From: Enterobacter sp. ENT03
Lineage (GTDB): Bacteria; Pseudomonadota; Gammaproteobacteria; Enterobacterales; Enterobacteriaceae
Assembly: GCF_019218745.1 (NCBI RefSeq)
Contig: NZ_JAHUXA010000005.1
Location: 1 to 64,000 of the forward strand
Length of the DNA stretch: 64,000 nucleotides
Direction: 5' to 3'
This document shows, piece by piece, positions 40,916-53,440 of this stretch; the stretch's first letter is position 1; each line of letters opens with the position of its first letter. The translations under genes and the position numbers were made by a program. The notes under the pieces were generated by a model. The model worked only from the letters and a program-made list of their open reading frames with translations. It was not told where the DNA came from and made no database searches.

Positions 40916-43210
40916 TTATAACGCCTGGGTGAAAGTGCGTGAAATCACATCCTGCTGCTGTTCGCGGGTCAGCGCATTAAAGCGCACGGCATAACCGGAG
41001 ACGCGGATCGTCAGGTTCGGATAGCTTTCCGGGTGCTCGATGGCATCCATCAGCATCTCCCGATTCATAACGTTGACGTTCAGGTGCTGCCCGCCTTCCA
41101 CATGCGCTTCGTGATGGAAATACCCGTCCAGCAGGCCGACCAGATTGGTTTTACGTATCGCATCCTCTTTGCCAAGCGCGGCAGGCACAATCGAGAAGGT
41201 GTACGAGATGCCATCTTTGGCGTAGGTGAACGGCAGTTTTGCGACGGAAGTCAGCGAGGCGACTGCGCCTTTACGATCGCGCCCGTGCATCGGATTAGCG
41301 CCCGGAGCGAACGGCATTCCCGCCCGGCGTCCATCCGGCGTGTTGCCCGTTTTCTGTCCGTACACCACGTTAGAGGTGATGGTCAGAATGGACTGCGTTG
41401 GCACCGCATTGCGGTAAGTCGGCAACACGCTAATTTTCTTCATAAAGCGTTTAACCAGATCGCAGGCAATGCTGTCGACACGTTCGTCATTGTTGCCGTA
41501 CTGCGGGTATTCCCCTTCGATGACAAAATCGACCGCCAGCCCGTTATGGTCGCGTACCGGTTTCACCTGCGCGTACTTAATGGCGGAGAGTGAATCCGCC
41601 GCCACCGACAGTCCGGCAATACCGCACGCCATGGTGCGATAAACGTCACGATCGTGCAGCGCCATCAGCGAGGCTTCGTAGCTGTATTTGTCATGCATAT
41701 AGTGAATGATGTTCAGCGCGCTGATGTACTGCACCGCCAGCCAGTCTATAAAGTGGTCCAGGCTCTCCATAACGGTGTCGTAATTCAGGACATCATCCAT
41801 CAGCGGTGCGGTTTTCGGCCCGACCTGGATTTTCAGCTTCTCATCAACGCCGCCGTTGATGGCGTACAGCAGGGTTTTCGCGAGGTTGGCGCGCGCACCG
41901 AAGAACTGCATCTGCTTCCCGATGACCATTGGGCTAACGCAGCAGGCAATCGCGTAGTCGTCGCTATCAAAGTCGGTCCGCATCAGATCGTCGTTTTCGT
42001 ACTGCAATGACGAGGTGATGATAGAGACCTGAGCTGCGTATTTTTTGAAGGCAATCGGCAGCGCGTCTGACCACAGAATGGTCAGGTTTGGCTCCGGTGC
42101 CGGTCCCATGGTGTGCAACGTATGCAGGTAGCGGAAAGCGCTTTTGGTCACCAGCGGGCGACCATCCAGCCCCATCCCGCCAATCACTTCCGTCGCCCAG
42201 ATCGGGTCGCCGGAGAACAGCGTGTCGAATTCCGGGGTACGCAGGAAGCGTACCATGCGGATTTTCATGATGAAGTGATCGATCAGCTCCTGCGCCTGCT
42301 GCTCCGTCAGCGCCCCGGCCTGCATGTCGCGCTCAATATAAATATCGAGGAACGTTGCGGTGCGGCCCAGCGACATCGCGCCGCCGTTCTGCGATTTCAC
42401 CGCCGCCAGATAGGCAAAGTAGACCCATTGCACCGCTTCCTGCGCGTTACGCGCCGGACGAGAAATATCACAGCCATATTTCGCCGCCATTTCCTGCATT
42501 TGCAGCAGTGCGCGACGGTGCTCGGAAAGCTCCTCCCGCAGGCGAATAGTGGCTTCAAGTTTCTGCCCCCACTCCAGGTTCGACTGGAGATCGGCAAACT
42601 GCAGTTCGCGTTCGCGCACCAGATAGCTTATGCCGTACAGCGCCACGCGGCGGTAATCACCGATGATGCGACCACGACCATAGCCATCAGGCAGACCGGT
42701 CAGTACGCCTGATTTACGGCAGCGCAACATGTCCGGTGAATAGGCGTCGAAAACCCCCTGGTTGTGGGTTTTGCGCAGCTCAGTAAAGAGATACTCAAAC
42801 TGCGGATCCATTTCACGCCCGTAGGCATCAAATGAACTTTTAATCATATTGACGCCGCCAAACGGATGCAGTGCGCGCTTGAGCGGTTTGTCGGTTTGCA
42901 GGCCGACAATTTTTTCCAGGGCTTGCTCGATATAACCGGCATCGTGTGCGGTGATCGTGGTCGCAATATTGGTATCGAAATCAACCGGCGCATGGGTCGC
43001 GTTTTCGATACGAATACCCGCCATCACCTTTTCCCACAAAGCCGTGGTCGCAGGCGTCGCTTCGGCAAGGAAAGATTCATCCCCTTCATATGGCGTATAG
43101 TTGTGCTGAATAAAATCCCGGACATTGATTTCTTCTTTCCAGTCCGTACCTTTAAAGCCCTGCCATGCTTCGGCATACAGCATATCGCTGGTATCGATAT
43201 TTACCTTCAT
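40916..43210 (-). CDS. tdcE: TdcE, 2-ketobutyrate formate-lyase
   Basis: 764 residues, same as E. coli TdcE. Glycyl-radical enzyme that splits 2-ketobutyrate (or pyruvate) with CoA to propionyl-CoA (or acetyl-CoA) and formate anaerobically. Catalytic Cys-Cys pair in [13 protein letters not shown] (about 418) and the glycyl-radical motif [17 protein letters not shown] near the C-terminus, activated by PflA. Tandem with tdcD (propionate kinase) for the threonine-to-propionate route. Confidence 0.95.
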   Translation of the reverse strand: MKVNIDTSDMLYAEAWQGFKGTDWKEEINVRDFIQHNYTPYEGDESFLAEATPATTALWEKVMAGIRIENATHAPVDFDTNIATTITAHDAGYIEQALEKIVGLQTDKPLKRALHPFGGVNMIKSSFDAYGREMDPQFEYLFTELRKTHNQGVFDAYSPDMLRCRKSGVLTGLPDGYGRGRIIGDYRRVALYGISYLVRERELQFADLQSNLEWGQKLEATIRLREELSEHRRALLQMQEMAAKYGCDISRPARNAQEAVQWVYFAYLAAVKSQNGGAMSLGRTATFLDIYIERDMQAGALTEQQAQELIDHFIMKIRMVRFLRTPEFDTLFSGDPIWATEVIGGMGLDGRPLVTKSAFRYLHTLHTMGPAPEPNLTILWSDALPIAFKKYAAQVSIITSSLQYENDDLMRTDFDSDDYAIACCVSPMVIGKQMQFFGARANLAKTLLYAINGGVDEKLKIQVGPKTAPLMDDVLNYDTVMESLDHFIDWLAVQYISALNIIHYMHDKYSYEASLMALHDRDVYRTMACGIAGLSVAADSLSAIKYAQVKPVRDHNGLAVDFVIEGEYPQYGNNDERVDSIACDLVKRFMKKISVLPTYRNAVPTQSILTITSNVVYGQKTGNTPDGRRAGMPFAPGANPMHGRDRKGAVASLTSVAKLPFTYAKDGISYTFSIVPAALGKEDAIRKTNLVGLLDGYFHHEAHVEGGQHLNVNVMNREMLMDAIEHPESYPNLTIRVSGYAVRFNALTREQQQDVISRTFTQAL

Positions 43211-43243
43211 GAAAAATAATCTCTCAACAGAACAACAAATGTA

Positions 43244-44452
43244 CTAGGCAAATTCCACAGGAGCATTAACTTTGCCTAACTGAATTGCATCGAGGGCAAT
43301 CATTTTCTCTTCATTCGTCGGAATGACGGCGCATATAACGCGAGTTTCATTGCCGGAAATAATTCTTTCGCCGCAGGAATTAGGCAGATTATTCATATCA
43401 CTGTCTAACACCACACCGAGGACAGCTAAATGTTCAATCACCAGTCGACGAATTAATATTGAGTTTTCGCCAATACCACCGGTGAAAATAATACCGTCCA
43501 GACGGTGTAGCGAGGCGGCATGTCCGGCAATATGACGGGCAATCCGGTGTACAAAGGTTTTAATCGCCAACTGAGCGCGTTCATGTCCTTCGTGCCAGGC
43601 CTTTTCCAGTACGCGCAGATCGGACGACAGGCCGGAAATACCGAGCAGACCAGACTCTTTGTTGACCACGCGCTCCAGATCGCTCAGCGTCTGGTTGGTT
43701 TCACTTGCCACCCACGCCATCGCGCCAAAATCCACGTCCCCGCTGCGGGTGCCCATCATCACCCCTTCCAGCGGCGTCATCCCCATTGAGGTATCGACGC
43801 TTTGTCCGTTGCGCACCGCGCAGATAGACGCGCCGTTGCCAAGGTGAGCGACCACCAGTCCAGAGTCCTCCTCTGGCAGCTCAAGCAGCGCCAGCGCACG
43901 TTGGGAAACATAACGGTGCGACGTCCCGTGGAATCCGTAGCGGCGCACGCCCAGCGCTTCGAAATACTTCCACGGCAACCCGTAAAGGTAAGCCTCCGGA
44001 GCCAGCGTCTGGTGGAAGCTGGTATCAAATACCGCCACCTGCTGCACGCCGGGGAAAAGATGCTGTGCGGATTCAATCCCGCTCAGATTGGCGTAATTAT
44101 GTAACGGCGCTAAAGGTGATACCCGGCGAATATTTTCAATCACGTCATCAGTAATAATGGCTGATTCGGTAAAGATATTTCCGCCGTGGGCAATGCGGTG
44201 GCCAATTAAGGCTACGCTGTCGATTAAATTACGTTTTTCCAGTTCAAATGCGATCGCCTTAAGTGCGCCTTCGTAGTTGTGGTGAGCCAGCTTAGCTGGC
44301 TCTCCTCCATTTACCGATAAGAACGCATTTTCAGAATTAATTCCGTCCGCAATCCCAGCCATTAATACGTCACAGTTGGTTGCATCCAGCACTGAAAACT
44401 TAATTGACGACGATCCACAGTTGATAACCAACACTACCGGGAATTCATTCAT
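43244..44452 (-). CDS. tdcD: TdcD, propionate/acetate kinase
   Basis: 402 residues from [13 protein letters not shown]-family kinase. It converts propionyl phosphate and ADP to propionate and ATP. Motifs: [15 protein letters not shown] (phosphate loop, 9-23), [40 protein letters not shown], and C-terminal [13 protein letters not shown]. The frame could start four codons earlier but family start matches this ATG. Downstream of tdcC with a gap of about 105 bases. Confidence 0.94.
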   Translation of the reverse strand: MNEFPVVLVINCGSSSIKFSVLDATNCDVLMAGIADGINSENAFLSVNGGEPAKLAHHNYEGALKAIAFELEKRNLIDSVALIGHRIAHGGNIFTESAIITDDVIENIRRVSPLAPLHNYANLSGIESAQHLFPGVQQVAVFDTSFHQTLAPEAYLYGLPWKYFEALGVRRYGFHGTSHRYVSQRALALLELPEEDSGLVVAHLGNGASICAVRNGQSVDTSMGMTPLEGVMMGTRSGDVDFGAMAWVASETNQTLSDLERVVNKESGLLGISGLSSDLRVLEKAWHEGHERAQLAIKTFVHRIARHIAGHAASLHRLDGIIFTGGIGENSILIRRLVIEHLAVLGVVLDSDMNNLPNSCGERIISGNETRVICAVIPTNEEKMIALDAIQLGKVNAPVEFA

Positions 44453-44558
44453 CACACGACTCATCCTGAGGTGATACCCTAAATAATTCGAGTTTCAGGA
44501 AGATGGCGAGTGAACGCGGCCAACGAACCTGCAACGTGAACTATAACGGGTATATGAA

Positions 44559-45893
<1,335 letters not shown>

Positions 45894-45923
45894 CTATCCT
45901 CAACGAAAGATTAATAGCTGGGG

Positions 45924-46913
45924 TTAAGCGTCAACTAAACCAGTAATTTGTGATACGCGAGAAAGATCAATATTGCCGCCAGAAATAATGCTGACTGTTT
46001 TTCTGTTCTGGATATAGCTATCTAATTTTCCGCTTAATAATGCGGCACATGCCAACGCGCCTGCGCCTTCGGTGACGACTTTATTTCTTTGAATTAACGC
46101 TATCATGCTTTTTCGAATTTCATCTTCGCTGACCAGGACAATGTCATCCACTAATTCACGAACGATTTCGTAGGTTAAATTACCCGGGCGGGAAACATCA
46201 CAGCCATCCGCCAGGGTGCCGGTCGTTCGGTGCGTGGTTATTTCTCCAGCATGGTAAGATGCCGCCATTCCGTGAACATTTTCAGACTGCACGCCAATAA
46301 TTCTAATGGTCGGATTGATAGATTTAATGGCGACGGCAATACCGGCAATTAAACCGCCACCGCCGATAGGCACAATAACGTTATCGACATCGTACAGATC
46401 TTCCAAAATTTCCAGACCAATGGTTCCCTGGCCGGCAATAACTTTCGGATCGTCATACGGCGGAATAAAGATACGGCCTTCAGTTTCCACAATCTCGCTA
46501 ACCTTAGCGATCGTGTCGTTGAAGTTGTCGCCATGCAGCACCACTTCTGCGGAGTAGTCGCAGGTGGCCGCGACTTTAGACTTTGGCGCGCCCCTCGGCA
46601 TCACCACTTTGCCATCAATGCCGAGCATGGCGCAGGAGAGTGAAACCCCTTGCGCATGGTTACCAGCAGAGCAGGCCACCACGCCTTTAAGTCTTTCAGC
46701 TTCAGTTAATGAACTCAGCTTATTAAACGCGCCGCGAATTTTAAATGAGCCGGTGCGCTGCATATTTTCAAACTTGAGGAATATTTCTCCTTTGCAAAGC
46801 TCACTAAAATAGTTTGAGCGAGGCATTCCCGTTTTATAAATTTTTCCCGCCAGTCTTTTTTTTGCTTCGAGGATATCGTCAATTGCAATCGGGAGATCGT
46901 ATGTAATGTGCAT
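45924..46913 (-). CDS. tdcB: TdcB, catabolic threonine dehydratase
   Basis: 329 residues, fold-type II PLP enzyme. It converts threonine to 2-ketobutyrate and ammonia and is activated by AMP under energy limitation in E. coli. Schiff-base Lys58 in [15 protein letters not shown], phosphate-binding SAGNHAQGV and [12 protein letters not shown] loops. The C-terminal [21 protein letters not shown] is the family end. Separated from tdcA by 97 bases. Confidence 0.95.
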   Translation of the reverse strand: MHITYDLPIAIDDILEAKKRLAGKIYKTGMPRSNYFSELCKGEIFLKFENMQRTGSFKIRGAFNKLSSLTEAERLKGVVACSAGNHAQGVSLSCAMLGIDGKVVMPRGAPKSKVAATCDYSAEVVLHGDNFNDTIAKVSEIVETEGRIFIPPYDDPKVIAGQGTIGLEILEDLYDVDNVIVPIGGGGLIAGIAVAIKSINPTIRIIGVQSENVHGMAASYHAGEITTHRTTGTLADGCDVSRPGNLTYEIVRELVDDIVLVSEDEIRKSMIALIQRNKVVTEGAGALACAALLSGKLDSYIQNRKTVSIISGGNIDLSRVSQITGLVDA

Positions 46914-47010
46914 GGTAACCTCTTAACCTGAGTGTTAAGTAAATAGATAGCCGTTGCCAACGATTTAAAATCAGATCGATGGTGTTAGTATTGGATTAAA
47001 ATAAATTCAT

Positions 47011-47949
47011 TCAGTTGATTTCAATAAATTGCTTTCGTCTGCATCCATTATAAGATGAATATTCTTTGGCTAATTCAACCAAAACTGAAGCTGCCTTTTT
47101 AATTCGATAATTCTTAGACCATATTGCGGCGTAGCGCGCGACGGGTAATGTTTCCTCTACAGGGATTGTAATAAACTGGTTTGAACCAAAAGGCGTGGTC
47201 ATATCGCAAGGAATGACAGTCAAAAAATCAGCACTGAGAACAAGATTATAAATAGTGACGACAGAATCTGTTTTAACGATGTTTTCGCTGCTGATGCCAT
47301 TTCTTTGTAACGTGGTGAGGAGTTCGCTGTAGTAGCCCATATTCGTTTGTGGCAACACCCACTGTTCGTCCTTCAACGATTCCAGTGTGGTGGTACCGGT
47401 GCATGTTCGGGACTTATTAGCCACCAGCACAAACTCCGACTCGAAAAGCGGCTCCACATGCAGATCCTGGAGTTTCATCTCATCACTCAGCGTCCCGATG
47501 GCGAAATCCAGACGACCATCGCGAATCGCAGGAAGAAACGAAGAGAGCTGCGCTTCATACATTGAAACCTGCGCTTTTGGGAACACGTCTTTGAACTTCT
47601 GAATCATACCGGACATAAAGGTAAAGCCGATCAGCGAGGGGAAACCAAATGAGACGTCAACCACCGTGTTATCGGTTAAGCTATTCATTTCGTTCACCAT
47701 GTTTTTCATTTCACGGGTGATCGATTCAGACCACGAGAGCAGAACCTGCCCGGCATGGGTCAAGGTGACGCCAGTATTCTTACGAACAATCAGCTCAACG
47801 CCAAAATAAGCTTCTATATCATTAATAATCTTGCTCACTGCTGGTTGAGTTAATCCTAATTCTTTTGCAGCAGAACCGATCGAACCGCTTCTAATGACTT
47901 CCTGAAAGACCACTAAGTGCTGTGTTTTAGGGAGAAGAATAGTATTCAT
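47011..47949 (-). CDS. tdcA: TdcA, LysR-family activator of tdc
   Basis: 312 residues. N-terminal HTH (FQEVIRSGSIGSAAKELGLTQPAVSKIINDIEAYFGVEL; about 15-53) and a LysR effector domain. It activates the tdc operon anaerobically. First operon gene; the CRP site about 64 bases upstream of its start (48013-48028) fits the CRP-dependent tdc promoter. Confidence 0.93.
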   Translation of the reverse strand: MNTILLPKTQHLVVFQEVIRSGSIGSAAKELGLTQPAVSKIINDIEAYFGVELIVRKNTGVTLTHAGQVLLSWSESITREMKNMVNEMNSLTDNTVVDVSFGFPSLIGFTFMSGMIQKFKDVFPKAQVSMYEAQLSSFLPAIRDGRLDFAIGTLSDEMKLQDLHVEPLFESEFVLVANKSRTCTGTTTLESLKDEQWVLPQTNMGYYSELLTTLQRNGISSENIVKTDSVVTIYNLVLSADFLTVIPCDMTTPFGSNQFITIPVEETLPVARYAAIWSKNYRIKKAASVLVELAKEYSSYNGCRRKQFIEIN

Positions 47950-48012
47950 TTCGGCCTACATAAATTAATTAACTGACGCGGCGGAGTGTACCAAATGAAG
48001 AGATGGAGGATA

Positions 48013-48028
48013 TGTGCGACTTCTCACA
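48013..48028. promoter_or_regulatory. CRP-binding site of the tdc promoter
   Basis: TGTGC-N6-TCACA at 48013-48028, nine of ten core positions, upstream of tdcA. In E. coli CRP activates tdc. Confidence 0.7.
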
Positions 48029-48588
48029 AATTACTTTTATTTATATTTCTCAAGGCTATATCAAATTAATAAAACCCTTAAATATCAATAGCATGTATAA
48101 AATTCATTTGACTTTACCCTGATTTTCGTCAAAAAAAACGGGAGTAATAAAAATATTTTATGGCGATAACATCAGTTCGCTAAAATCTATTTCCATAAGA
48201 GACATGAGACTATATTTCAATAAATTAATGTTCATTAATCAGATAAAATAAGCCTTAAATTGAACGAGCAATTTATCAAATTTAATCAGAAGTGAATCAT
48301 TACAATAGCTAAATAATAGGGTGCATCACATTTTTTCGGCTTATTTGTTTGTAAAAAAACATCATTTTTATAAATGCACAAAGAAAATCATACAAATAAC
48401 CATAATTAATAACATTATTTTAACGATGAGTTTTAGAGGATTTTTAGCAAGTAATTTTGCCAGTAAGATCGATCTCTTTGCACTTCTCCCGTTAAAAATA
48501 CCCCTGACAGCGTTTTGTGTTAATGATCACAAAACGGGTATTCTCTTGTGCCGAGGTGGTTTTCCCGCAGCGAATGCAGGCCTGATAA
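48029..48588. other. AT-rich tdcA-rnpB intergenic tract
   Basis: No gene supported. 48029-48480 is strongly A+T-rich, with several A- and T-runs, the kind of DNA bound by H-NS/IHF; in E. coli this region holds the tdc promoter and tdcR (and yhaB/yhaC), none of which I recognise here. From about 48485 it contains a palindromic CGTTTTGTGTTAATGATCACAAAACG block (48512-48537), then the rnpB repeat. Confidence 0.6.
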
Positions 48589-48602
48589 GCGCAGATAGCA
48601 AA

Positions 48603-48622
48603 AACCCCGCCGAAGCGGGGTT
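48603..48622 (-). terminator. rnpB terminator, distal copy
   Basis: AACCCCGC (48603-48610) / GCGGGGTT (48615-48622), loop CGAA; minus strand then reads TTTTT. Confidence 0.85.
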
Positions 48623-48712
48623 CTGTAAGAAGCTGAAGCTGACCGATAAGCCGCGTTCTTTCATAGAAAGCGGAGTGGACAGTCATTCATCTCATTTAGC
48701 GCAGATAGCAAA

Positions 48713-48732
48713 AACCCCGCCGAAGCGGGGTT
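48713..48732 (-). terminator. rnpB terminator, proximal copy
   Basis: Identical hairpin 110 bases from the distal copy, next to the rnpB 3' end. Confidence 0.85.
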
Positions 48733-48740
48733 CTGTAAGA

Positions 48741-49120
<380 letters not shown>

Positions 49121-49152
49121 GGCGCGAAGTATAGAGGGTTTGCCCCCTGATG

Positions 49153-50298
49153 TCACCCTTCCGTCAACATCCCGACCCGCAATGTGGCGGCAATATTGCG
49201 GGAAGCGCGATAAATATTGTCAAACGCGCCGCGAAACGCCTCTTCCAGCGTGCAGATGCTGGTTAATACGCTGAACACCGCATCAATGCCATGCTCGTGC
49301 ACCACGCCCACATCGGCGGTTAAACTCCCGGCGATACCGATCACCGGCTTATGGTATTTTTTTGCTACCGTGGCAACGCCTGCCGGCACTTTGCCGTGAA
49401 TGGTCTGGCTGTCGATACGGCCTTCGCCGGTCACCACCAGCGTACAGTCATGAATATGCTCTTCGAGATTTAGCGCATCGGTCACAATTTCAATGCCGCT
49501 GCGCAATTCGGCGTTAAGGAAGGCCATCAGCGCCGCCCCCATCCCCCCCGCTGCGCCTGCGCCAGGCACGTTTTTCACATCCACATGCAGGGATTTTTTG
49601 ATGATGTCGGCATAGTGGGCGAGGTTTCTGTCCAGCTCAACAATGCACGCCTCGCTTGCGCCTTTTTGTGGGCCAAAGATGCGCGAAGCGCCGCTGTCGC
49701 CGAGCAGCGGATTCGTAACATCACAGGCCACGCGGATCGTGCACTCGGCAAGACGCGGATCCAGCCCGGAGATGTCCACCGAGTTAAGGCCCATCAGGCT
49801 GCCGCCGCCGTTGCCGATGTCAGTACCGTTGGCGTCGCACAGCTTCGCGCCCAGCGCCTGTACCATACCCGCGCCGCCATCGTTAGTGGCGCTGCCGCCG
49901 ATACCGATAATAATGTTGCGCGCCCCCTGCTCGAGCGCGTGCAAAATAAGTTCCCCGGTGCCGCGCGAGGTGGTGATCAGCGGATTACGGGAGGCGGGCG
50001 GCACCAGCGCCAGCCCGCTTGCCGCCGCCATTTCGATAAAGGCGGTCTGTCCGTCGCCGGATATGCCCCAGCGCGCATCAACGTCATCCCCCAACGGGCC
50101 GGTGACGCGGGCAACATACGCCGTGCCCTGGGTGGCGGCGATCATCGCTTCCACCGTGCCTTCGCCGCCGTCGGCGACCGGCACACAGACGTATTCTGCC
50201 TCCGGGAAAATCTCCCGAAAGCCTTTTTCTATGGCCTGTGCCACTTCAGAAGCAGACAGGCTTTCTTTATATGAATCAGGGGCGATTACGATTTTCAT
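49153..50298 (-). CDS. garK: GarK, glycerate 2-kinase
   Basis: 381 residues, glycerate kinase type 1. It phosphorylates D-glycerate (to 2-phosphoglycerate) formed by GarR. Motifs: IVIAPDSYKESLSASEVAQAIEKGF at the start, VPVADGGEGTVEAM, GPLGD, GIGGSATNDGGAGM (nucleotide loop), VTGEGRIDSQT, GIAGSL. Starts 96 bases after garR; REP (50361-50386) lies between. It ends near rnpB. Confidence 0.94.
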   Translation of the reverse strand: MKIVIAPDSYKESLSASEVAQAIEKGFREIFPEAEYVCVPVADGGEGTVEAMIAATQGTAYVARVTGPLGDDVDARWGISGDGQTAFIEMAAASGLALVPPASRNPLITTSRGTGELILHALEQGARNIIIGIGGSATNDGGAGMVQALGAKLCDANGTDIGNGGGSLMGLNSVDISGLDPRLAECTIRVACDVTNPLLGDSGASRIFGPQKGASEACIVELDRNLAHYADIIKKSLHVDVKNVPGAGAAGGMGAALMAFLNAELRSGIEIVTDALNLEEHIHDCTLVVTGEGRIDSQTIHGKVPAGVATVAKKYHKPVIGIAGSLTADVGVVHEHGIDAVFSVLTSICTLEEAFRGAFDNIYRASRNIAATLRVGMLTEG

Positions 50299-50360
50299 AT
50301 CTGTAGCCTGTTACCACATGTCGCCGGAGGGCGTTTCATTTATTCGGCTTACAAATCAGG

Positions 50361-50388
50361 CCCGGCAGGCCTTGCGCCGCCGGGCACG
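50361..50388. repeat. REP element between garR and garK
   Basis: GCCCGGCAGGCC-TTGCGCC-GCCGGGC: imperfect GC palindrome in the intergenic gap of the operon, possibly an mRNA stabiliser. Confidence 0.6.
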
Positions 50389-50394
50389 ACGTCA

Positions 50395-51285
50395 TTAGCG
50401 AGAGACTTCGACTTTCGCCAGTTTTTCGTAGTAGCAGGCGATGGCGCTGTGGTCATCGTTGCCATGCCCGTCGGCACGCAGGGCCTGCATCATTTCCATT
50501 ACCGCCGCAGTCAGCGGCAGCTGTGCGCCCACGCCGTGCGAGGTATCCAGCGCGTTCGACAAATCTTTGATATGCAGATCAATACGGAAACCGGGTTTGA
50601 AGTTGCGATCCATCACCATCGGTGCTTTTGCTTCCAGCACGGTGCTGCCCGCCAGACCGCCGCGGATCGCCTGGAATACCAGATCCGGGTTCACACCCGC
50701 TTTGGTTGCCAGCGTCAGCGCTTCCGACATGGCCGCGATGTTCAGCGCCACAATCACCTGGTTTGCCAGTTTGGTGACGTTGCCCGCGCCAATATCGCCG
50801 GTATGCACCACGGAGCCGGCCATGGTCTTCATCAGATCGTAATATTTATCGAAAATAGCTTTATCGCCGCCCACCATTACCGACAGCGTGCCGTCGATAG
50901 CTTTCGGCTCGCCGCCGCTGACCGGCGCGTCGAGCATATCAATGCCTTTGGCTTTCAGGGCTTCGCTGATTTCACGGCTCGCCAGCGGCGCAATGGAGCT
51001 CATGTCGATGAGCACGGTACCCGGTTTTGCGCCTTCAATAATGCCGCCTTCCCCCAGCGCCACTTCTTTTACGTGCGGGGAGTTCGGCAGCATGGTGATG
51101 ATGACCTCACACTGTGCCGCGACCTCTTTTGCCGTTGCCGCGGTTTGCGCGCCAGCAGCAATCACCTCAGCCACGGCATCCTGATTACGATCCACCACCA
51201 CCAATGAGTAACCTGCTTTAATGAGGTTCTTGCTCATTGGTTTACCCATGATACCCAGGCCAATGAAGCCTACTTTCATCGTCAT
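50395..51285 (-). CDS. garR: GarR, tartronate semialdehyde reductase
   Basis: 296 residues from the GAGAG-proximal ATG; the shorter 294-residue form starts at Met3 (51279), used in E. coli. beta-Hydroxyacid dehydrogenase: NAD-binding GFIGLGIMGKPMSKNL, DAPVSGGEPKAIDGTLSVMVGG (substrate loop) and Lys in GAGNVTKLANQVIVALN. It reduces tartronate semialdehyde to D-glycerate. Followed by garK, preceded by garL (30 bases). Start choice is uncertain by two codons. Confidence 0.94.
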   Translation of the reverse strand: MTMKVGFIGLGIMGKPMSKNLIKAGYSLVVVDRNQDAVAEVIAAGAQTAATAKEVAAQCEVIITMLPNSPHVKEVALGEGGIIEGAKPGTVLIDMSSIAPLASREISEALKAKGIDMLDAPVSGGEPKAIDGTLSVMVGGDKAIFDKYYDLMKTMAGSVVHTGDIGAGNVTKLANQVIVALNIAAMSEALTLATKAGVNPDLVFQAIRGGLAGSTVLEAKAPMVMDRNFKPGFRIDLHIKDLSNALDTSHGVGAQLPLTAAVMEMMQALRADGHGNDDHSAIACYYEKLAKVEVSR

Positions 51286-51315
51286 AATTGCGTCTCTCTC
51301 TTGTCGTGGTCGTGG

Positions 51316-52086
51316 TTATTTTTTAAAGGAATCGGCTAACTTCTGCGTGGCGGCGCGGAATACGCCTAAATCGCTGCCGACGGCGACAACGGTCGCGCCC
51401 TGTTCCAGATACCGGCGCGCATCCACGTCTACCGGCGCCAGAATGCCTGCCGGTTTACCGTGCGCTTTGGCGCGGGCAAAAATGTGCCCAATGACGCGCT
51501 GCACTTCCGGGTGCGCGGCGTTACCGAGATGCCCCAGGCTTGCCGCCAGGTCGCTCGGGCCAACGAATACAGCGTCCACGCCGTCGGTGGTGAGGATCGC
51601 ATCGAGGTTATCCACCCCGGCCTGACTTTCGATCTGCACCATAATGGAAATGTTTTTGTTCGACTGGGCGAAGTAATCCGGCACGGTGCCGAACATATTG
51701 GCGCGATGGGAAACCGACACGCCGCGAATGCCTTCCGGCGGATAGCGGGTGGCGGCCACCGCCAGTGCGGCTTCGGCTTCGGTTTCAACGAACGGGATGA
51801 GGAAGTTATAAAAACCGATGTCCAGCAGGCGCTTGATCACGACCGGATCGTTGGTCGGCACGCGAACCACCGACGCGCTGCGACTGCCTTTCAGCGCCAT
51901 CAGCTGCGGCACGAAAGAGAGCACATCATTGGGCGCGTGTTCACCGTCCAGCAGGATCCAGTCAAAACCCGCCAGGCCCAGCACTTCCGTGGTAAACGGG
52001 TTTGCCAGTGCTGACCAGCAGCCGATCTGCACCTGATTTGCCGCCAGCGCAGCCTTGAATTGGTTCGGGAAAACAGTGTTATTCAT
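51316..52086 (-). CDS. garL: GarL, 2-dehydro-3-deoxyglucarate aldolase
   Basis: 256 residues, HpcH/HpaI class II aldolase. It splits 2-keto-3-deoxy- or 5-keto-4-deoxyglucarate into pyruvate and tartronate semialdehyde. Motifs: [62 protein letters not shown] (metal Glu), [19 protein letters not shown]. Downstream of garP (26 bases). Confidence 0.94.
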   Translation of the reverse strand: MNNTVFPNQFKAALAANQVQIGCWSALANPFTTEVLGLAGFDWILLDGEHAPNDVLSFVPQLMALKGSRSASVVRVPTNDPVVIKRLLDIGFYNFLIPFVETEAEAALAVAATRYPPEGIRGVSVSHRANMFGTVPDYFAQSNKNISIMVQIESQAGVDNLDAILTTDGVDAVFVGPSDLAASLGHLGNAAHPEVQRVIGHIFARAKAHGKPAGILAPVDVDARRYLEQGATVVAVGSDLGVFRAATQKLADSFKK

Positions 52087-52111
52087 CGTATATACCTTGA
52101 ATTAACCGGGA

Positions 52112-53440
52112 CTAAATCTTCAGTTCCATACGTTTGATGTCGCCCACCACAAACAGGTAGCAAATCATCATCATCAGCGCCGAGCAGCCAACAAAGACCA
52201 GCGCTGCGTTAAAGGAGTGCAGTTCACTGACCATATAGCCAATCACCAGCGGCGTCACAATAGAGGCGACGTTACCAAACACGTTAAACACCCCGCCGCA
52301 CAAACCGACAATTTCTTTCGGAGCGATGTCAGAGATCACCGGCCAACCCAGCGCGCCAAAGCCTTTACCGAAGAACGCCAGCGCCATCAGGGCGATCACC
52401 AGCACCGTGTTGTCGGTGTAGTTGCACAGAATAATGCTGGAGGCCAGCAGCATTCCGAGCACGATAGGCAGCTTACGCGCAACCGTCAGGGAATAACCAC
52501 GGCGGATCAGGGAATCGGAGAAGAAGCCGCCCAGCACGCCGCCGGCAAAGCCGCACAGCGCCGGAATGGACGCCACCAGCCCCACTTTCAGGATCGACAT
52601 GCCTTTGTCCTGCACCAGATAAATCGGGAACCAGGTGAGGAAGAACCAGGTGATGGTGTTAAGGAAGTACTGCCCGAGGAACACGCCAAGCATCATGCGG
52701 TTGGTCAACATCTGCTTGATGTAATCCATTTTCGGACCGGCGGTGCCGCCAGGCTTTTTATGGTCCATATCGACCACGGCGCCGCCGTCAGCGATGTACT
52801 TGAGTTCTTCTTTTGACATGCGCGGGTGATCGGTCGGGTTATGGATAAACTTCACCCACAGGCCAGTGAGCACAAAGCCAATCACGCCCATCACGGTAAA
52901 CACATGCTCCCAGCCCCAGGCGTAGGTCAGCCAGCCCAACAGCGGCGAGAACAGCGCCAGCGAGAAATATTGCGCCGAGTTAAAAATGGCTGACGCCGTG
53001 CCGCGCTCTTTCGCCGGGAACCAGGCCGCCACGATGCGGGCATTAGCCGGGAAAGACGGCGCTTCGGAGAAGCCCAGCATAAAGCGCATAATGAACATCG
53101 ACACGCCTGCCCAGGCGAGAGGGAACAGATCAATAAAGCCCTGCAGGAAGGTGAACAGCGACCAGAAAAACAGGCTGTAGGTATAGACTTTTTTGGAGCC
53201 GAAGCGGTCGAGCAGCCAGCCGCCGGGGATCTGCATCAACAGATAAGCCCAGCCAAAGGCGGAGAAAATATAGCCCATCGACACGGCGCTAAGGTGCAGC
53301 TCTTCCGCCACCGCCGTCCCGGCAATAGACAGGGTGGCGCGGTCAGCATAGTTAACCGCCGTCACAATAAAAATGATCAGCAATATCAGGTAGCGGGTAG
53401 GCAAACTTTTTTTAGATTCAACAACCGTATCCAGCATCAT
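52112..53440 (-). CDS. garP: GarP, galactarate/glucarate transporter
   Basis: 442 residues, MFS anion:cation symporter, paralogous to ExuT/GudP. Imports galactarate and related aldarates with protons. Twelve helices; RYLILLIIFIVTAVNYADRATLSIAG (about 16-40) and EAPSFPANARIVAAWFPAKERG loops. First gene of garPLRK, divergent from garD. ATG 53440 follows AGAGGA; the next codon is also Met. Confidence 0.94.
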   Translation of the reverse strand: MMLDTVVESKKSLPTRYLILLIIFIVTAVNYADRATLSIAGTAVAEELHLSAVSMGYIFSAFGWAYLLMQIPGGWLLDRFGSKKVYTYSLFFWSLFTFLQGFIDLFPLAWAGVSMFIMRFMLGFSEAPSFPANARIVAAWFPAKERGTASAIFNSAQYFSLALFSPLLGWLTYAWGWEHVFTVMGVIGFVLTGLWVKFIHNPTDHPRMSKEELKYIADGGAVVDMDHKKPGGTAGPKMDYIKQMLTNRMMLGVFLGQYFLNTITWFFLTWFPIYLVQDKGMSILKVGLVASIPALCGFAGGVLGGFFSDSLIRRGYSLTVARKLPIVLGMLLASSIILCNYTDNTVLVIALMALAFFGKGFGALGWPVISDIAPKEIVGLCGGVFNVFGNVASIVTPLVIGYMVSELHSFNAALVFVGCSALMMMICYLFVVGDIKRMELKI

